Shown: positions 43,928 through 55,637 of the stretch, piece after piece
Numbering within the stretch: position 1 is the stretch's first letter
Layout of the letters: each line of letters begins with the position of its first letter
Source: Canna indica
Taxonomy: Eukaryota; Streptophyta; Magnoliopsida; Zingiberales; Cannaceae
DNA length: 64,000 bases
Assembly (NCBI GenBank): GCA_034359265.1
Contig: CP136893.1
Location: 42,791,501 to 42,855,500 of the forward strand
Direction: 5' to 3'
Translations under genes and position numbers: made by a program
The notes under the pieces: generated by a model
What the model saw: only the letters and a program-made list of their open reading frames with translations
Told to the model about the DNA's origin: nothing
The model's database searches: none

Positions 43928-44609
43928 TTACCGAGAGAGGGCTAGAGAAGCATCGACGGCCGTAGAGGGGGCATCGTCCCCATGGATGTTGGTCACCATC
44001 GTCGGAGGGGGGCACCGCTCAAGAACGATAGTCGAATTCTCTCCCTCGGTCGGCATAGAAGCCATCTCCCCCTCGACGAGTGGGTCAACCAGGGGATCGT
44101 CCCTGATCTCTTTGAAATATTCGACCCATGAGAAGTCAATTTTTGACCGAGGCATTTGGCCTACTCCAGTGCCGTCTTGAAGCTCACGACATACTGCAAA
44201 ATAACCTCATCTCGATAGCCGTCGACCTCGCCCTCAATTCTTTGCACTTCTTCTTGGAGCCTCTTAATCTTAGCTCGGACAGCGGCTCTCAGCTCGGATG
44301 ACGACAATTTCGGCCCTTAAATCAACCTCCATCTCTGATGCAGCCTCAATCTCAAGCTCCAGCTTTGTGACCTTGCCTCTCAAGTTGTTGATCGTGTCCC
44401 AGGCCACCCTCACCGTTGCCACGACCTCAACGACAGTACTGTTAAAATTTGAGATCTCATCATCCTTCACCTTGAGAGTTTTCTCTGTCTCCTCCATCAT
44501 GGTCTTCAAGAATTCAATCTCCCGAGCTCGGGCCTCAAATGTCCCTAGCATGGATAATTTGTCTTTCTCTGGTTTTTTGCCAGACCGGCCAATCGGAGGC
44601 ACTTAACCT
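43928..44609 (-). pseudogene. Tat-like gypsy antisense ORF, coiled-coil part (split by insertions)
   Basis: The minus-strand segment 44,602-44,270 has a long heptad-like helix (KTMMEETEKTLKVKDDEISN, NNLRGKVTKLELEIEAASEM). The segment 44,155-43,928 has a C-terminal part that ends at a GT donor-like site (TCTCTCG then GTAAG at 43,930). It is separated from its N-terminal parts at 48,857-49,134 and 57,184-58,190 by insertions with clear target duplications. Antisense ORFs of unknown function between integrase and the 3' LTR are known in Tat/Ogre elements. Confidence 0.55.
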
Positions 44610-44614
44610 CAATG

Positions 44615-47600
44615 TGTTGGCCGAGGGTTCCTCTCTTGTGTTCGATTCTCTCTATGATTATTTTGATGATAAAAAATTAAGTTTAACACAGTTTTTAAAG
44701 CATGAAAGTCGTAGGTTTTGATAAAGGTTGAAGTCGATATCGTCACACGCGACATTGTCTCGATACGACAAATCTTCATGGCGACCTCTAGAAGTTCAAC
44801 GATTGCACCAAAGACGCTTTGGAAGAATTTAGAGAATATGTAAACGCTTGGGAAGCTCTCCAAATTGTGTCACACCCCGATTTAGGATCACGTAACCGAC
44901 CATGGTATACGTGTCTATACCCTGCAGCCTCCCTATGCATACAACCATACAGATATAAATGACATAAAGGAACCAATATGAAATGAAAACGAAATAAGTG
45001 TTTTGAGATGTGAATAGATAAATGTCCATAGGACTACAACTCAAATAATTCAAACTACATCATTATGCATGAAAGAAAAGAACACGACACGACTACGACT
45101 CCCTAAACTCGGTCTACTATGAGATTAATGGTGTTGTTTGCTCCTCCAGCCGCGCTGTGTGCTCTAGCCAGTACCTTACTGGTCAGGCTTTGCAAAACTA
45201 TAAATAAAAGAGCGTGAGTCCAAAAGGAACTCAATGAGTGGTTCTATGAACCTCCACCTAAATCCCATATCACAAATATACATACAGAAATTATATTCTT
45301 ATATAAAAAATAAAACAGGAATCTGATGTTCCTCTGGCCATTCGACCTAGCTGCAAGAGCAGAACACTCGGCCAAACCGGCCCTCAAGTCTTGATACATT
45401 TGGCTACAATTTGCCCATAGGCACATTAATACAACTATATGTATGTTGGGTTGAGATTCACCCATCCAACCGGGTTGGGATTTGCCCGTCCAACCCAAAT
45501 CAATGTAATCTCTATTTGGATTTGCCCATCCAACCACCCGGGCATGCGCCCGTAATTTGGGCCCTATCTGGGCTTTCTAAGTCGAACCTTTGCGTGACAC
45601 CTCCTTCTATTCGGGTGAAAGCTAAGACTACAAGCTTAGTATGTAAATTTTCTTTTCCATGTCCCTATAGATAACATCTCTAAGTTAGAAAGTAAAAAGT
45701 TCATTTTCTTTTCTGTATTTTCTGTCATCCACAAGTATGGGTATGTCTTTGCGGCATATCCTACATGTCACGTCTCTAAGATTCTCTCTAAGCATGACAT
45801 ATCATGAATATAGCACCATATGTCATAAATTCAACATTTTATGGCTAATCACAGCCATTGCACTAAAATTCACCGTAATATGGACTTAAAACTGCAATAA
45901 TAAATTATTACAGCACCTAACAATTATTTCCAGCAATATAATTAATTCATGCATTAAATAATTAATTTTTTGCACTAAATAATTAAATTCCAACCTAGTA
46001 TATAAAATTGCAACAATTCAATTTAAATTTCCCGCAATCAACAGTTAATTCCCAGCATGGTGGATGAAATTTCAAAAATCATTAAGGTCATATTTACTTT
46101 ATAGGATATGATTAGGATGAGATAGGACTTAAGGTGGATAAGAATGTGACAAAAATTCAAGAGGATTTTCTGAAATCCTATCTTATGTTTGTTTTGACAT
46201 AGGATAAGAAGCATAAATAGGATATGATAATTCATATCATGTGGATTTGGGTCTTAAATCTATCCCCTCCTTAGGATTTCTAAATCGGGCCAGCGATGAA
46301 TTTGGGCTAAAATAAATTCACCAAATATTTGATCTGATTCTTATCCATTGCTGCAGCAAATAATGAATTGAATTTTAATTCAATTCACCTCCTTAATTCA
46401 TCAAAGCAAACGAGACCTAAATTTACGTAGAACCTATTTAGTGGGGTACCTTAGCATGGAATCAATACACAATTCTACTAAAAATTTCCTCCTCAAACGT
46501 AGTAGCAATGATGATAATTATGAACATGATTTCTATGAAAACTATCACATAAAAAAACTATTTCTTTGATAAAGCAATCACAAGGACGACTGTCATAATA
46601 AGCATCAATTTAATTGTCATATATCAAGACAAATTCAATCAAGAACATAACCAACATAGTAATTTCCTACATTACCATAATCTAACTCACAAAATCCCCC
46701 AATGGTGTGTTCGGCCACACAAGAGTCCAATATATATATATATAATAAAGCGGAATCAAGTTGTATCATGCGGCCAAGATTGCAACAAAATTCCTATCCT
46801 CTCATTCACTCACCTATCTCCGGATGTCCACGTGCTAAGGAACCATTTAAATAAAGTATCAATTCCTAGTGAAATTAAAGGTAAAACAAAACTCACCACT
46901 ATGTTTACAGTTTCCATATAAAAATGCTTTCTACAGGGCAAGCAAGCAATTGATTTACGAGAGTGAATAAAATGTCTCCGCTGTGTGCATCAGGTCTTAG
47001 AATTCATATAAAACAATTGTAATTTTCAAGAAAGCTGCCACTAACACAAGGAAATCCTCAAGATCATCAACATATAAGAAAAGGGGCAGCGGCACCCGAC
47101 CGAATTTGACACATGCGGCGATGTGAATAAAATGGAAAAAGAGCATGAATCATGCAAGAATTATATCCTATTAATGTAGGATTCCAGGTTTATCAACATC
47201 AAGAACTCTTCCACTGTTAATAAAAAGAAAAAAAAGAAATCTTCAAGGAGGTGGGCGGCGCATACCCAGTCCACTCGACTGGACCGTGCAGCCTCTCCTC
47301 CATCCAATTCCTTAACAAAAATTCATTGACAGTCACACAAGAATACATGCTTCCGATCAAGGTTCAATCGTTTCATAAAAAGAACCGAATTAAGAAATCT
47401 AGAAGGGAGGGCGGCGGCTTGGATTAAGGAACAAGGAAGGAGGGTCTAAATCACTCACCTCTGATTTGAAGGGAAAGAAAAACGAGATGAAGGATTCTCC
47501 GAGCTCCGGCGACGACACCAACTCCTAGCGCCGCCTCCTCGCGTCGCTCTTCCTCTGTCCCCCTTGGTATGCATGCAATTTTGCTTTCCAAAACTACCCC

Positions 47601-48851
47601 CTAATCACTCGAACTCATAACCCGACTTGACTCGCACCTGAGTTGAGCTCCGCTCGAGCCCACATGCTCGGCTTAACATGAAATAAATCTAACAACCCAA
47701 CAATATTATAATTAACATAAATTAAGAGCACTTAAATTATTAACCACTCACCTGAGTCTCTAAATTTGCGTTGGTTTGCTACTCGCCTTCGCTCGTCCCT
47801 GGATTAGCTTGCTAAAATAATTTTAAAAATATTATTAGAAATTTCGAGTATTACAAATTGATGCACTTCAAAACCCTGGACCCGAAAACAAACGTCGCGA
47901 GAAATCAGCCTTTTGGGTGCCGATTGGTGGGGTGGTCGACGGCCGGTCGACCGGCCCATTAATCGACCATCGATCGGCAGAGTCCCAAAACGGACAATGG
48001 GCTCCGGTCGATGGCCGGTCGTTCGGTCGATCGACTGGCCTTCGGTCGGCCATCGATCGGGCGGCACCAACAGGCAAAAATTCGCCCGTTGGTGAGGTGT
48101 TTTGTTTGGGGGGTTATAAATATCCACCCCAAACTCTCTCCTAGCATGTTGTTGATGCCCTAAATCCTTAAAGAGTTAATCGTTGCATCTCCAAAGTTCT
48201 CTATTGCTCAAATCCATAAACCCTAGCCCTTGATCTCTCATCCTAAAGTGCATCTTCAATAGAGGGCTCTTCAAGGTTGCTAGGCTCAAGAAGAAGAGGT
48301 GTTCTCATTGTGATAAATCCTCTTCACTCTCTTCTTGTGATAGATTTATTTTTGGTTTATTTTACATTGATTTACTTGTGTGTAAAAAGACCTAGTGTGT
48401 GGTCTTGTGAGTTAGTGGTTACCTTGGTGTAGAAGGTGTAAAATCACTTGTGTAAACTAGGTTAGGAGTAGTCCTTAGGAATGGAGGTGGGAAAGCTCAC
48501 TCGGTGTGAAGGTGGATACTTCTGGTTATGGAAGTGCTTTCGAAGTGAGTGTAGGGTCTTTCCGATTTAAAGTCCTCGAATGTAAGCTACCCATAATTTA
48601 GTGGATTTGTGAGTGAAATCCTAAGCACGGTGCTTAGGTAGTAGAGTAGACGGTGTTGCCGAACCACTATAAATTCTTGTGTTAGCATTGTCTATTGTGT
48701 TTGTATTTAATTGCTATATCCATTGTTTCATCTTATTGCTTTAAAGTCATAAATTGGCTAAGTAATTGAAGAAACGATTAAAACCGAATTTAGGCTAATT
48801 GATTAGATAACACACTATTCATCCCCCTCTAGTGTGACCATTTCACCAACA
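44615..48851 (+). mobile_element. Copia-type solo LTR, split by another LTR, TSD CAATG
   Basis: TGTTGGCCGAGGG starts at 44,615 and CACCAACA ends at 48,851, flanked by CAATG at 44,610-44,614 and 48,852-48,856. Without the nested insertion the LTR is about 1.24 kb. It contains the GGTCGACC-rich block (47,930-48,060), a TATA box TTATAAATA near 48,113, a CCCTAAATCC-type leader and the end ATTCATCCCCCTCTAGTG, usual for plant copia LTRs. No coding sequence is inside. Related fragments occur at 859-1240. Confidence 0.85.
44868..47855 (-). mobile_element. Solo LTR, about 2.99 kb, gypsy (Tekay/Del-like), TSD AATTG
   Basis: TGTCACACCCCGATTTAGG starts and CGAGTATTACA ends the element, flanked by AATTG at 44,863-44,867 and 47,856-47,860. 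Removing it rejoins the copia LTR exactly. Read on the minus strand it starts TGTAATACTCGAAATTT, usual for Del/Tekay LTRs. Its length matches the solo LTR at 1740-4713. No internal coding region remains. Confidence 0.9.
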
Positions 48852-48856
48852 CAATG

Positions 48857-49134
48857 CACACGGCTACCCCAGTCGAGCCTGTCTCCTCGAGCAGGTTAGC
48901 CACAACATCCAACAGAAGGCACTGATCGCCGCGAGAAGCCGTACCAGGGCACTACTTTGCTTGGGAGCCCTCCACTATCTCCATCGCTGCCAACGTTGCA
49001 GCCACAGTTTCCCGTGGGAAAAAACTTCTTGTGGAGGTAGGTCCTCATCCTCCAGAACCACGACGCATAGAGACCTGGCCACGTTCCTTCGCTTCAGGTG
49101 AGGAGGGGAAGGAGAACGAGACGGGGAACACGAA
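48857..49134 (-). pseudogene. Tat-like gypsy antisense ORF, middle fragment
   Basis: The minus strand reads FVFPVSFSFPSSPEAKE, then an Arg/Ser stretch, then ETVAATLAAMEIVEGSQAKQ and LVRLLAAISAF with some stops. Its left end joins 44,609 and its right end joins 57,184 once the inserted LTRs with target duplications CAATG and ACGAA are removed. Confidence 0.5.
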
Positions 49135-49514
49135 TGTAACAACCTGGTTCCCTATAAACATATATAGCACAAGAATCGTCGGAGTTTGAGTCCTTGAGAT
49201 CTACTTTGGGAGATATCCCTTAGCAATGTGATTTGTTTGAACCAAATTTGTGTTGGAAGAGTTATTTGAGCCATTCAAGTGAGATTTGTGATTTTTGTCT
49301 TTTCGGGTTCAGAAATTTTCCGAGTCTATATTAGGGGGGCATCCTTGGAGGGCTATATGATGTAGGCTTTTTCTTGGCACCACAAGTTTCGATAATTATT
49401 CCTTGGATGATAATAAGTTGAAGATCGTGTTTTAGGAAATTTTTCAAAACCTTTAACCCATATAAAAATAAATAGAGACAATAACTTAAAATTAAGAAAT
49501 GTAAATAATGCATG

Positions 49515-49730
49515 TGTATTCTGTTGGCTGCCGACCTCCTTATTCTATTGGCTGCCGACCTCCTTATTTTGTTGCTGCTAACCTCCTTATTCTGTTGGTT
49601 GCCGACCTCCTTATTCTATTGGCTGTCGACCTCCTTATTTTGTAGTTGTTGACCTCCTTATTCTATTGGTTGCCGACCTCCTTATTCTCTTGGCTGCCGA
49701 CCTCCTTACTCTGTTGGTTGCCGACCTCCC
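49515..49730. repeat. 24-bp minisatellite, nine units
   Basis: Units of the type TTGGCTGCCGACCTCCTTAT have the GCCGACC core at 49,530, 49,554, 49,577, 49,601, 49,625, 49,648, 49,672, 49,696 and 49,720 (period 23-24). It lies within the U3-side of the solo LTR. Confidence 0.95.
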
Positions 49731-50342
49731 ATTGTCGACCTCTCCTCAATACCCTTTCGTCGACCTCAAACGACAAGGGTATTCTTGTAACTGGAGACCT
49801 CTCTACTAAGTAGTCTCTTTATACACCTCCTCCCCATCTGTCGACCTATGATCCCGCAACTCTCTTCAACTGGCTTCTCCCCATTTGACTCTCCTCTCCA
49901 CTCCCCTCTGATTCACCTCTGTCCCACCATCATCTTGATGTTGGAGCTCTCACACCATCTCGTTGAGGCCGGGCCTATCATCTGTGGAGGCGAGCTCGAG
50001 ATTCTCAAGTTAGGCTTGCAAGGTTTCCTACCTAGATTCGGTCATCCACTCCTATTTCTCTCTTCCTTTGGCTTCCAAAGGTACTCTCAACCCTTACACA
50101 CCTTCCTATTTTCTAGGTTTGGCTAAACTTCATCTTAGGTGATAGATTTTAGAGTTTGTGCAAAAAATTAGGGTTTCAATTAGCGCTTTTAGAATATGAG
50201 CTTGTTTGAAGTTAAATATTCGTTTGGTGATTAGTGCTTGATTATTGATGTTTATGGTACTAGATACTTCGGGAGGTCATATCGTCGGCTCTGTGGCATC
50301 GTAGGCTTGGAGCTCTTTCTCTTGATTGAGTATAGTGAGTTG

Positions 50343-50343
<1 letters not shown>

Positions 50344-50380
<37 letters not shown>
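50344..50380. repeat. (AT)n microsatellite
   Basis: About 17-18 uninterrupted AT dinucleotides inside the solo LTR. Confidence 0.95.
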
Positions 50381-50382
<2 letters not shown>

Positions 50383-52382
50383 ATGTTCTTTATGTTCTTA
50401 TGCTTTCATATCTATATACTTGGACATATCATGTTTGAAAGTGCATGACAAGGATTTGAGGATTTGATCCAGCATGCTTTACAAGTGTATTTAAAATGCT
50501 ATATTTTAGTTCTGAAATGCATATTTAAAATAGAGCCCTTTTATTTGAAATGAATTTGATTGAAAAAAAAAGAGAAGTTGATTTTGAAATGGTTACAAAA
50601 TGATTTGAATATCTACTCTTTGAACTTGGGATATTTGAACATTGCTTATGAAATGAGGAGTCTCTATTATTTAGAACTCCGATATTGGGGTACATTGATC
50701 TGTATTATGAAAGTATGAAAGAAATGCTTTGATCTTATAGATAAATATCTGACTGAAACTGTAGCTAACGATAGCTGACGTTAGCCCTGGTGCACCTTGG
50801 TTCGACCTCAGTTAGTAGGGGAGTTACTAGCCCGGCATGTGGCTCCATGTCCGACTTGGACTAACTATTATGACTAACCTCTTTGACTATGGTAATGGCT
50901 ATTGATACGAGATTCCCCACTTTGATATTATGTTATAATGGTCTTGGCATGACATGCTATGTTCGAAATGGAATTGCAAAATCTGTTCATTTTCTTCTTC
51001 ACTTTGAAAGCATGTTTTCTTTTTGATGAAAAGGATTATGTTTTGAGCTTGCCATGTTCATGTTATAGGCTTATATTATCACTCAGTGGGTCCTTGTGAC
51101 TCACTCCGATACTACTCTCTTGATTTCATATTCTAGTGTTGATCCAAGTTCAGGTCATCCAACCCTGTAGAGACTTAGGGCCCGTTTGGTTCGCAAATTG
51201 CTCATCACAGGACACCAGACAGGGACAAGGACAGGACATCAGGTGTCCTGGGATAGTAGTTATACCGTGTTTGGTTCGCTAAGAACAGGACACGATATCC
51301 AGTCCCGTCTTGCGTTTGGTTCGTTAAAATAGAGTCCTGTACAAGACAATATGACCAAAATACCCTTATAAATTTTTAATGCTCAAATTTAATTTTAAAC
51401 ATAAAAGTCTTCCTACTTAGTCTTAAATTTTAAAAAATAATTATATTTTATTGAGAATTATTGAGCGTGAATCTGAATGGTGATGCTCAAAATCAAATAA
51501 TAGTGATGCTTGTACAGGTCATATGGTGGAAGAAGTAATCAATTTGCTCCTGTTTGTTGGTTAATCAAAGGCATAAGAACTGTCTGAGTCTATAACCATC
51601 TACACTTTGCTTATCCTTTGCAAATGAATTTTCCATGGAAGGAATTATAATGCTGTTCACCAGGAAGAATAATTGTTCTGTGGTGAACTCTGGAGATGAG
51701 GCAATTTCAAATAATTTATATACCGTTCCAAGAATCAAAGAAGCTTCAATCAACACAGGGAAGACCAAACACAGGGAAAAGTTTCTTGCTTAAGAATGTG
51801 ATTTGCGATAGATCATAGAAGCCAAGTTCAAGTAAGAAAATCTCATAACTAAATGAAGCAGCAGTTTATGTCCAGAAACAAGAAATAAATCCGACAACAA
51901 GCATTTGAGTATTTGACTAACTATTGCATAATGCAATGCCATCTGGAACTACAATTTGAGAATCTATTTACTGGTCTTGAACAGTTTTAGCTAAACTTCA
52001 GAATCCATATACATATGATCCGATCAGCGGATCAGGCACAACCACAATATTTACAACATAAAATAAGGGCAGGCTTCAAGAATATAGGTAAAAGTCAGAC
52101 AACAATCAAACTCATGGTTATGCAAAAACCAGAATGAGGTTACAGTATACTAAACAGGAATATGACAATTAAAACTTGTTAATTCATACAAAGCCAAACA
52201 GTGAGCAGACACCCAACTACAAAATGATTTAACAAAGCCAAACTTGTTAAAACATGATTTAATGGTACAATATTCAATCAAAACTACAGTAAACACAATT
52301 CAAAAATAAAATTTGGAACACCTCCAACTACAAAATGATAAAATATTTATCTACCACAATTACAAAATAACAAAGTGTTCAA

Positions 52383-53357
52383 CTACATCCCCATAATTGA
52401 CTTGACAAAAGTCAACCTTCTACTTTCATCCATCCTCATGAAAATTGTCGCGTAGTGAGTATTTTCTGCAAATTTTTTTAGTACATTCATTTCCTCCATC
52501 TCTGTTATTCCCAATTTATGCACTTCATCAACCAACGTTGACATCTCCATATGCTCTCTCATTTTTGTCATCTCAATAGCCACTGTGTGCATATCACGAG
52601 CAGCCGAACTCATTTGAGTTTCCCACACCTCAATGAATTTATCTGCCACTTCATTCATGCGGCCTCGCTTTTTTTTTGGCTCACTTCCTTCAGATTGACT
52701 ACCAATGTTCGAGATTGGAGATTCTTGCCTTCTTGACATTGGAGATTCAGGTTGTTGTGAGGATTGTGTTTCCATCATATTTTCTCATTCAGGTTGTAAG
52801 GATTGTGTTTCTATCACATCAGCTGGTGTCTCTGCACCGTGGCCAGTGGCACGATCCTTTCCAAAGATGACATGCAGTCTTTCAAACTCTTTAAATTCTT
52901 TATTCGCATGGTTTGAGGATTTTGGATGCTTCTGTTACACAAGGAAAAAATACAAGTATTATCAATGATGCAATAATATTAAATAATACATGCTTCTGTT
53001 GATAATAAAAAATCAATATTAAATAATTACCTTCAAATATTCCTCCAACACTTGTGGATTGTCAACCACCACACACTTACGCACATCGTCCCATCCAAAT
53101 TCGCTTGTGTTCATCATATCAAGTGCTTCAGATAGTTTAAGTGACCATCTTTTCATTTTGTTAACTATCTGTTGCACTGTTAAGTTAATGCCAGGAACTC
53201 GTATCAACATTCTTTTCAAAGCTTCCTCATGAGTTCCTGCTTTAAAAGTGCCATTCTCCCCCCTATGTCCCTCCACAACCAATTCTTCTAAAATAGTCAA
53301 CAAAGTGTCATCTTCCTCTTGTGTCCATGAACGTCTACCTCTTTTTTGAACTTCCAT
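52383..53357 (-). pseudogene. Harbinger Myb/SANT-like DNA-binding protein with one nonsense codon
   Basis: Exon 1 (53,357-53,031) carries a trihelix/Myb-like domain: SWTQEEDDTLLTILEELVVEG, then VQQIVNKMKRWSLKLSEALD, then FGWDDVRKCVVVDN and PQVLEEYLK. Exon 2 (52,931-52,383) continues HPKSSNHANKEFKEFERLHV and IFGKDRATGHGAE. An in-frame TGA at 52,787-52,785 then separates it from the rest (METQSSQQPESPMSRR, a basic KKKRGR patch, and a helical C-terminus ending MGM). In Harbinger/Pong systems this protein binds the element ends and helps bring the transposase to the nucleus. The full domain lies before the stop, so partial function cannot be excluded. Confidence 0.8.
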
Positions 53358-54288
53358 GACTAAAAATAAGACATAACCAAACCATTAAAGTTTGACCAAC
53401 TATTGCACTTGCTGTCAGTGGGACTAAAAAAAATAGCAAGTATGTGATTCAGTGGGCTATGAACAAATTCATTTCTGAGGATAGAATTAAATTTAAACTT
53501 CTAAATGTGCAGCCGACAATTAAGATGGTCCCAACCTTTAGTAAACCAATGACAACTTCTCTCTTAAATTGGCATTGGTGTCAGTGTTTTGATTGTTTAT
53601 TTTTTCGTTTATTAGCAGCTTGTAATTTTTAAACAACATGGCTTATTTTCATAGAAAGCATGACCAGGGATAAGAAATACCAGCAGTTTTGCAATCTGGT
53701 TAAGAACATAAGAAATGCTTCTACTTCTTAGTTATTAAGCTTTAACTGTGATTAGATGAATAAGTAACAAATTCCTTGCAACATACAGTTGAGCATAAAT
53801 ACATTAGACATGTAGTAAAGCTTGAATGTAGAAATAGACACTAAATTAAGTTTCAGATAGCAATCAACTTTGCAGCGAATTTGCAGTTATTTATAATAGA
53901 CATGTAGTAAAACTTGAATATGCTAGCAAAGACCTTCACTGAATACCTGGATCTGTCTTTTCTTGTGACAACCATTCTTCCTTACTCCTATAATGCTAAT
54001 ATCAACTAGTTAATCCATAATTTCTAACAGCCATTATTTAAATTGCTAACATAACTTTAGCTTTGGCAAACTTTCATGTTTCTTGAGTGCTAGTGCTTAT
54101 GCATATGCCAAATATGACTAATTAACTAGAAAAGTACATTGATTTTATTAAAATCCAAACCATTAAAAAGTACATAACCATAACTGATTCAATATAAAAG
54201 TACATTGGTAGTTCATAATAAAAGTACACAAGTACATAATAAAAGTACAACAAACAACTAATAAATGTACATAACCATTAAAATTTAT

Positions 54289-55637
54289 TCAATTTCTTGC
54301 TCTCCATTCGTCCCACATTTGTTGTGCTAAGTTGTCTCTCGATTGAGTCCATTCATTACTAGGCTCAACGGTGCTGATTATGTTGATAGGTTCTTCTCCT
54401 ATTGGTAGTTCATCATCTGTGATGGTAGCAAACTCCAACGGATCAATTTCCATGTTCATCCGAATAAAGTTATGAAGTAAACCACAAGCAAGAATAATAC
54501 GGCATTGGGTTTTTATCGGATAAAAGGATGGTGATCGAAGAATAGCCCATCTTTTCTTTAAAAGACCAAAACATCTCTCGATTACATTTCTTGCTCGTGC
54601 ATGTCTGTAGTTAAACAGTTCCTCACGATTTTGGGATGTTCTTCGACTATTGCCCCACTCTTGAATATGATATCGTCTACCGCGATATGGTGCAAGGAAT
54701 CCATCCCCATTTGTGTATCCACCATCCACAAGATAGTAGTTACCTATCGACAAAATTATTATACGAATTTTAGTTCTTATTATGGTAAGTCAATTATTAT
54801 AATAAAGTTTATGTATGACATACCAACTGGGACGTTCAATCCATTGGGTCTCGTAACTGCATCACGCAGCACTCTAGAATCAGAAGCTGACCCCTCCCAG
54901 CCTGATAACACATATATGAAATTCATTTCTGGTGTACATACTCCTAACACATTTGTTGCAAAACCTCCTTTCCTTGTCCTGTATCTAGGTCTGTCTGTAG
55001 CAGGTGGTGTAACAGCTATATATGTACCATCTAATGCTCCTAAACACCCCTACACAAAATTTAAACCGAATATTAATTGACGTTCTAAATACAATAACAA
55101 CTATGATATCAATGGTATATAGCTTACCTTGAACCACTTCCATCTCTCATCGGTGCAATCTTGTGGCACAGGTTCTGGCTTTGCTAATAAGACATCATGC
55201 AATTTAACAACAACATGTAACACATGATGGCAATATCTACTAATGGTTTCTCCCGATCTTTTGAACCTAACTCGGATTGTTCTATTTTTTGTGTGATGGG
55301 CTAGAATGTTTACAAAAATAGCAACTTGCTCCTCCACGGTCACCCTCCCATCACCCGTTAACCCACCCCGAACAATCAATAGCTCACAAAGTCTTGCAAA
55401 AGTATTTCTAGACATTCTCAACTCCCAAATACAATTATTATCGCTTTCCCTAATAATGGAATCCAAAACATCCATGCGAGTCATATTTCTAACAAGAGTT
55501 CTATCATCTACCCCTCTCCTCTCATACTCATCACACATTATAAATTTTACAAAAAAATATCCAACCGCAGACATAGCAAGCAAATGGATATACATTCTTC
55601 GTGTAGCAGCGTATAACATGAATGGCAAGTCATCCAT
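54289..55637 (-). CDS. PIF/Harbinger transposase (HARBI1/ALP1-like nuclease), intact
   Basis: Exons 55,637-55,128, 55,049-54,824 and 54,743-54,289 are joined by GT-AG introns of 78 and 80 bp. The total is 1191 nt = 396 residues plus stop, with consistent phases and no stop inside. The N-terminal half has a helix-turn-helix-like region ([60 protein letters not shown]). The DDE_Tnp_4 core has [11 protein letters not shown] (first Asp), [27 protein letters not shown] (second Asp) and [19 protein letters not shown] (Glu). The family's usual length is about 350-450 residues. The start at 55,637 (MDDLPFML) is the first ATG of an open frame. It cuts and pastes DNA at TIRs and creates TTA/TAA duplications. 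It looks functional, although its Myb-like partner has a stop. Confidence 0.9.

Noticed and set aside
45100..47800. Possible gene in the long stretch without ORFs
   Set aside because: It is the interior of a solo LTR bounded by AATTG duplications; AT-rich with no open frame of note.
49515..49730. Possible CRISPR-like array
   Set aside because: Units are contiguous with no unique spacers, the host is a plant, and the repeat lies in an LTR; it is a minisatellite.
54601..55080. 159-codon plus-strand ORF
   Set aside because: It is antisense to the Harbinger transposase exons, which have catalytic motifs and consistent splicing on the minus strand.
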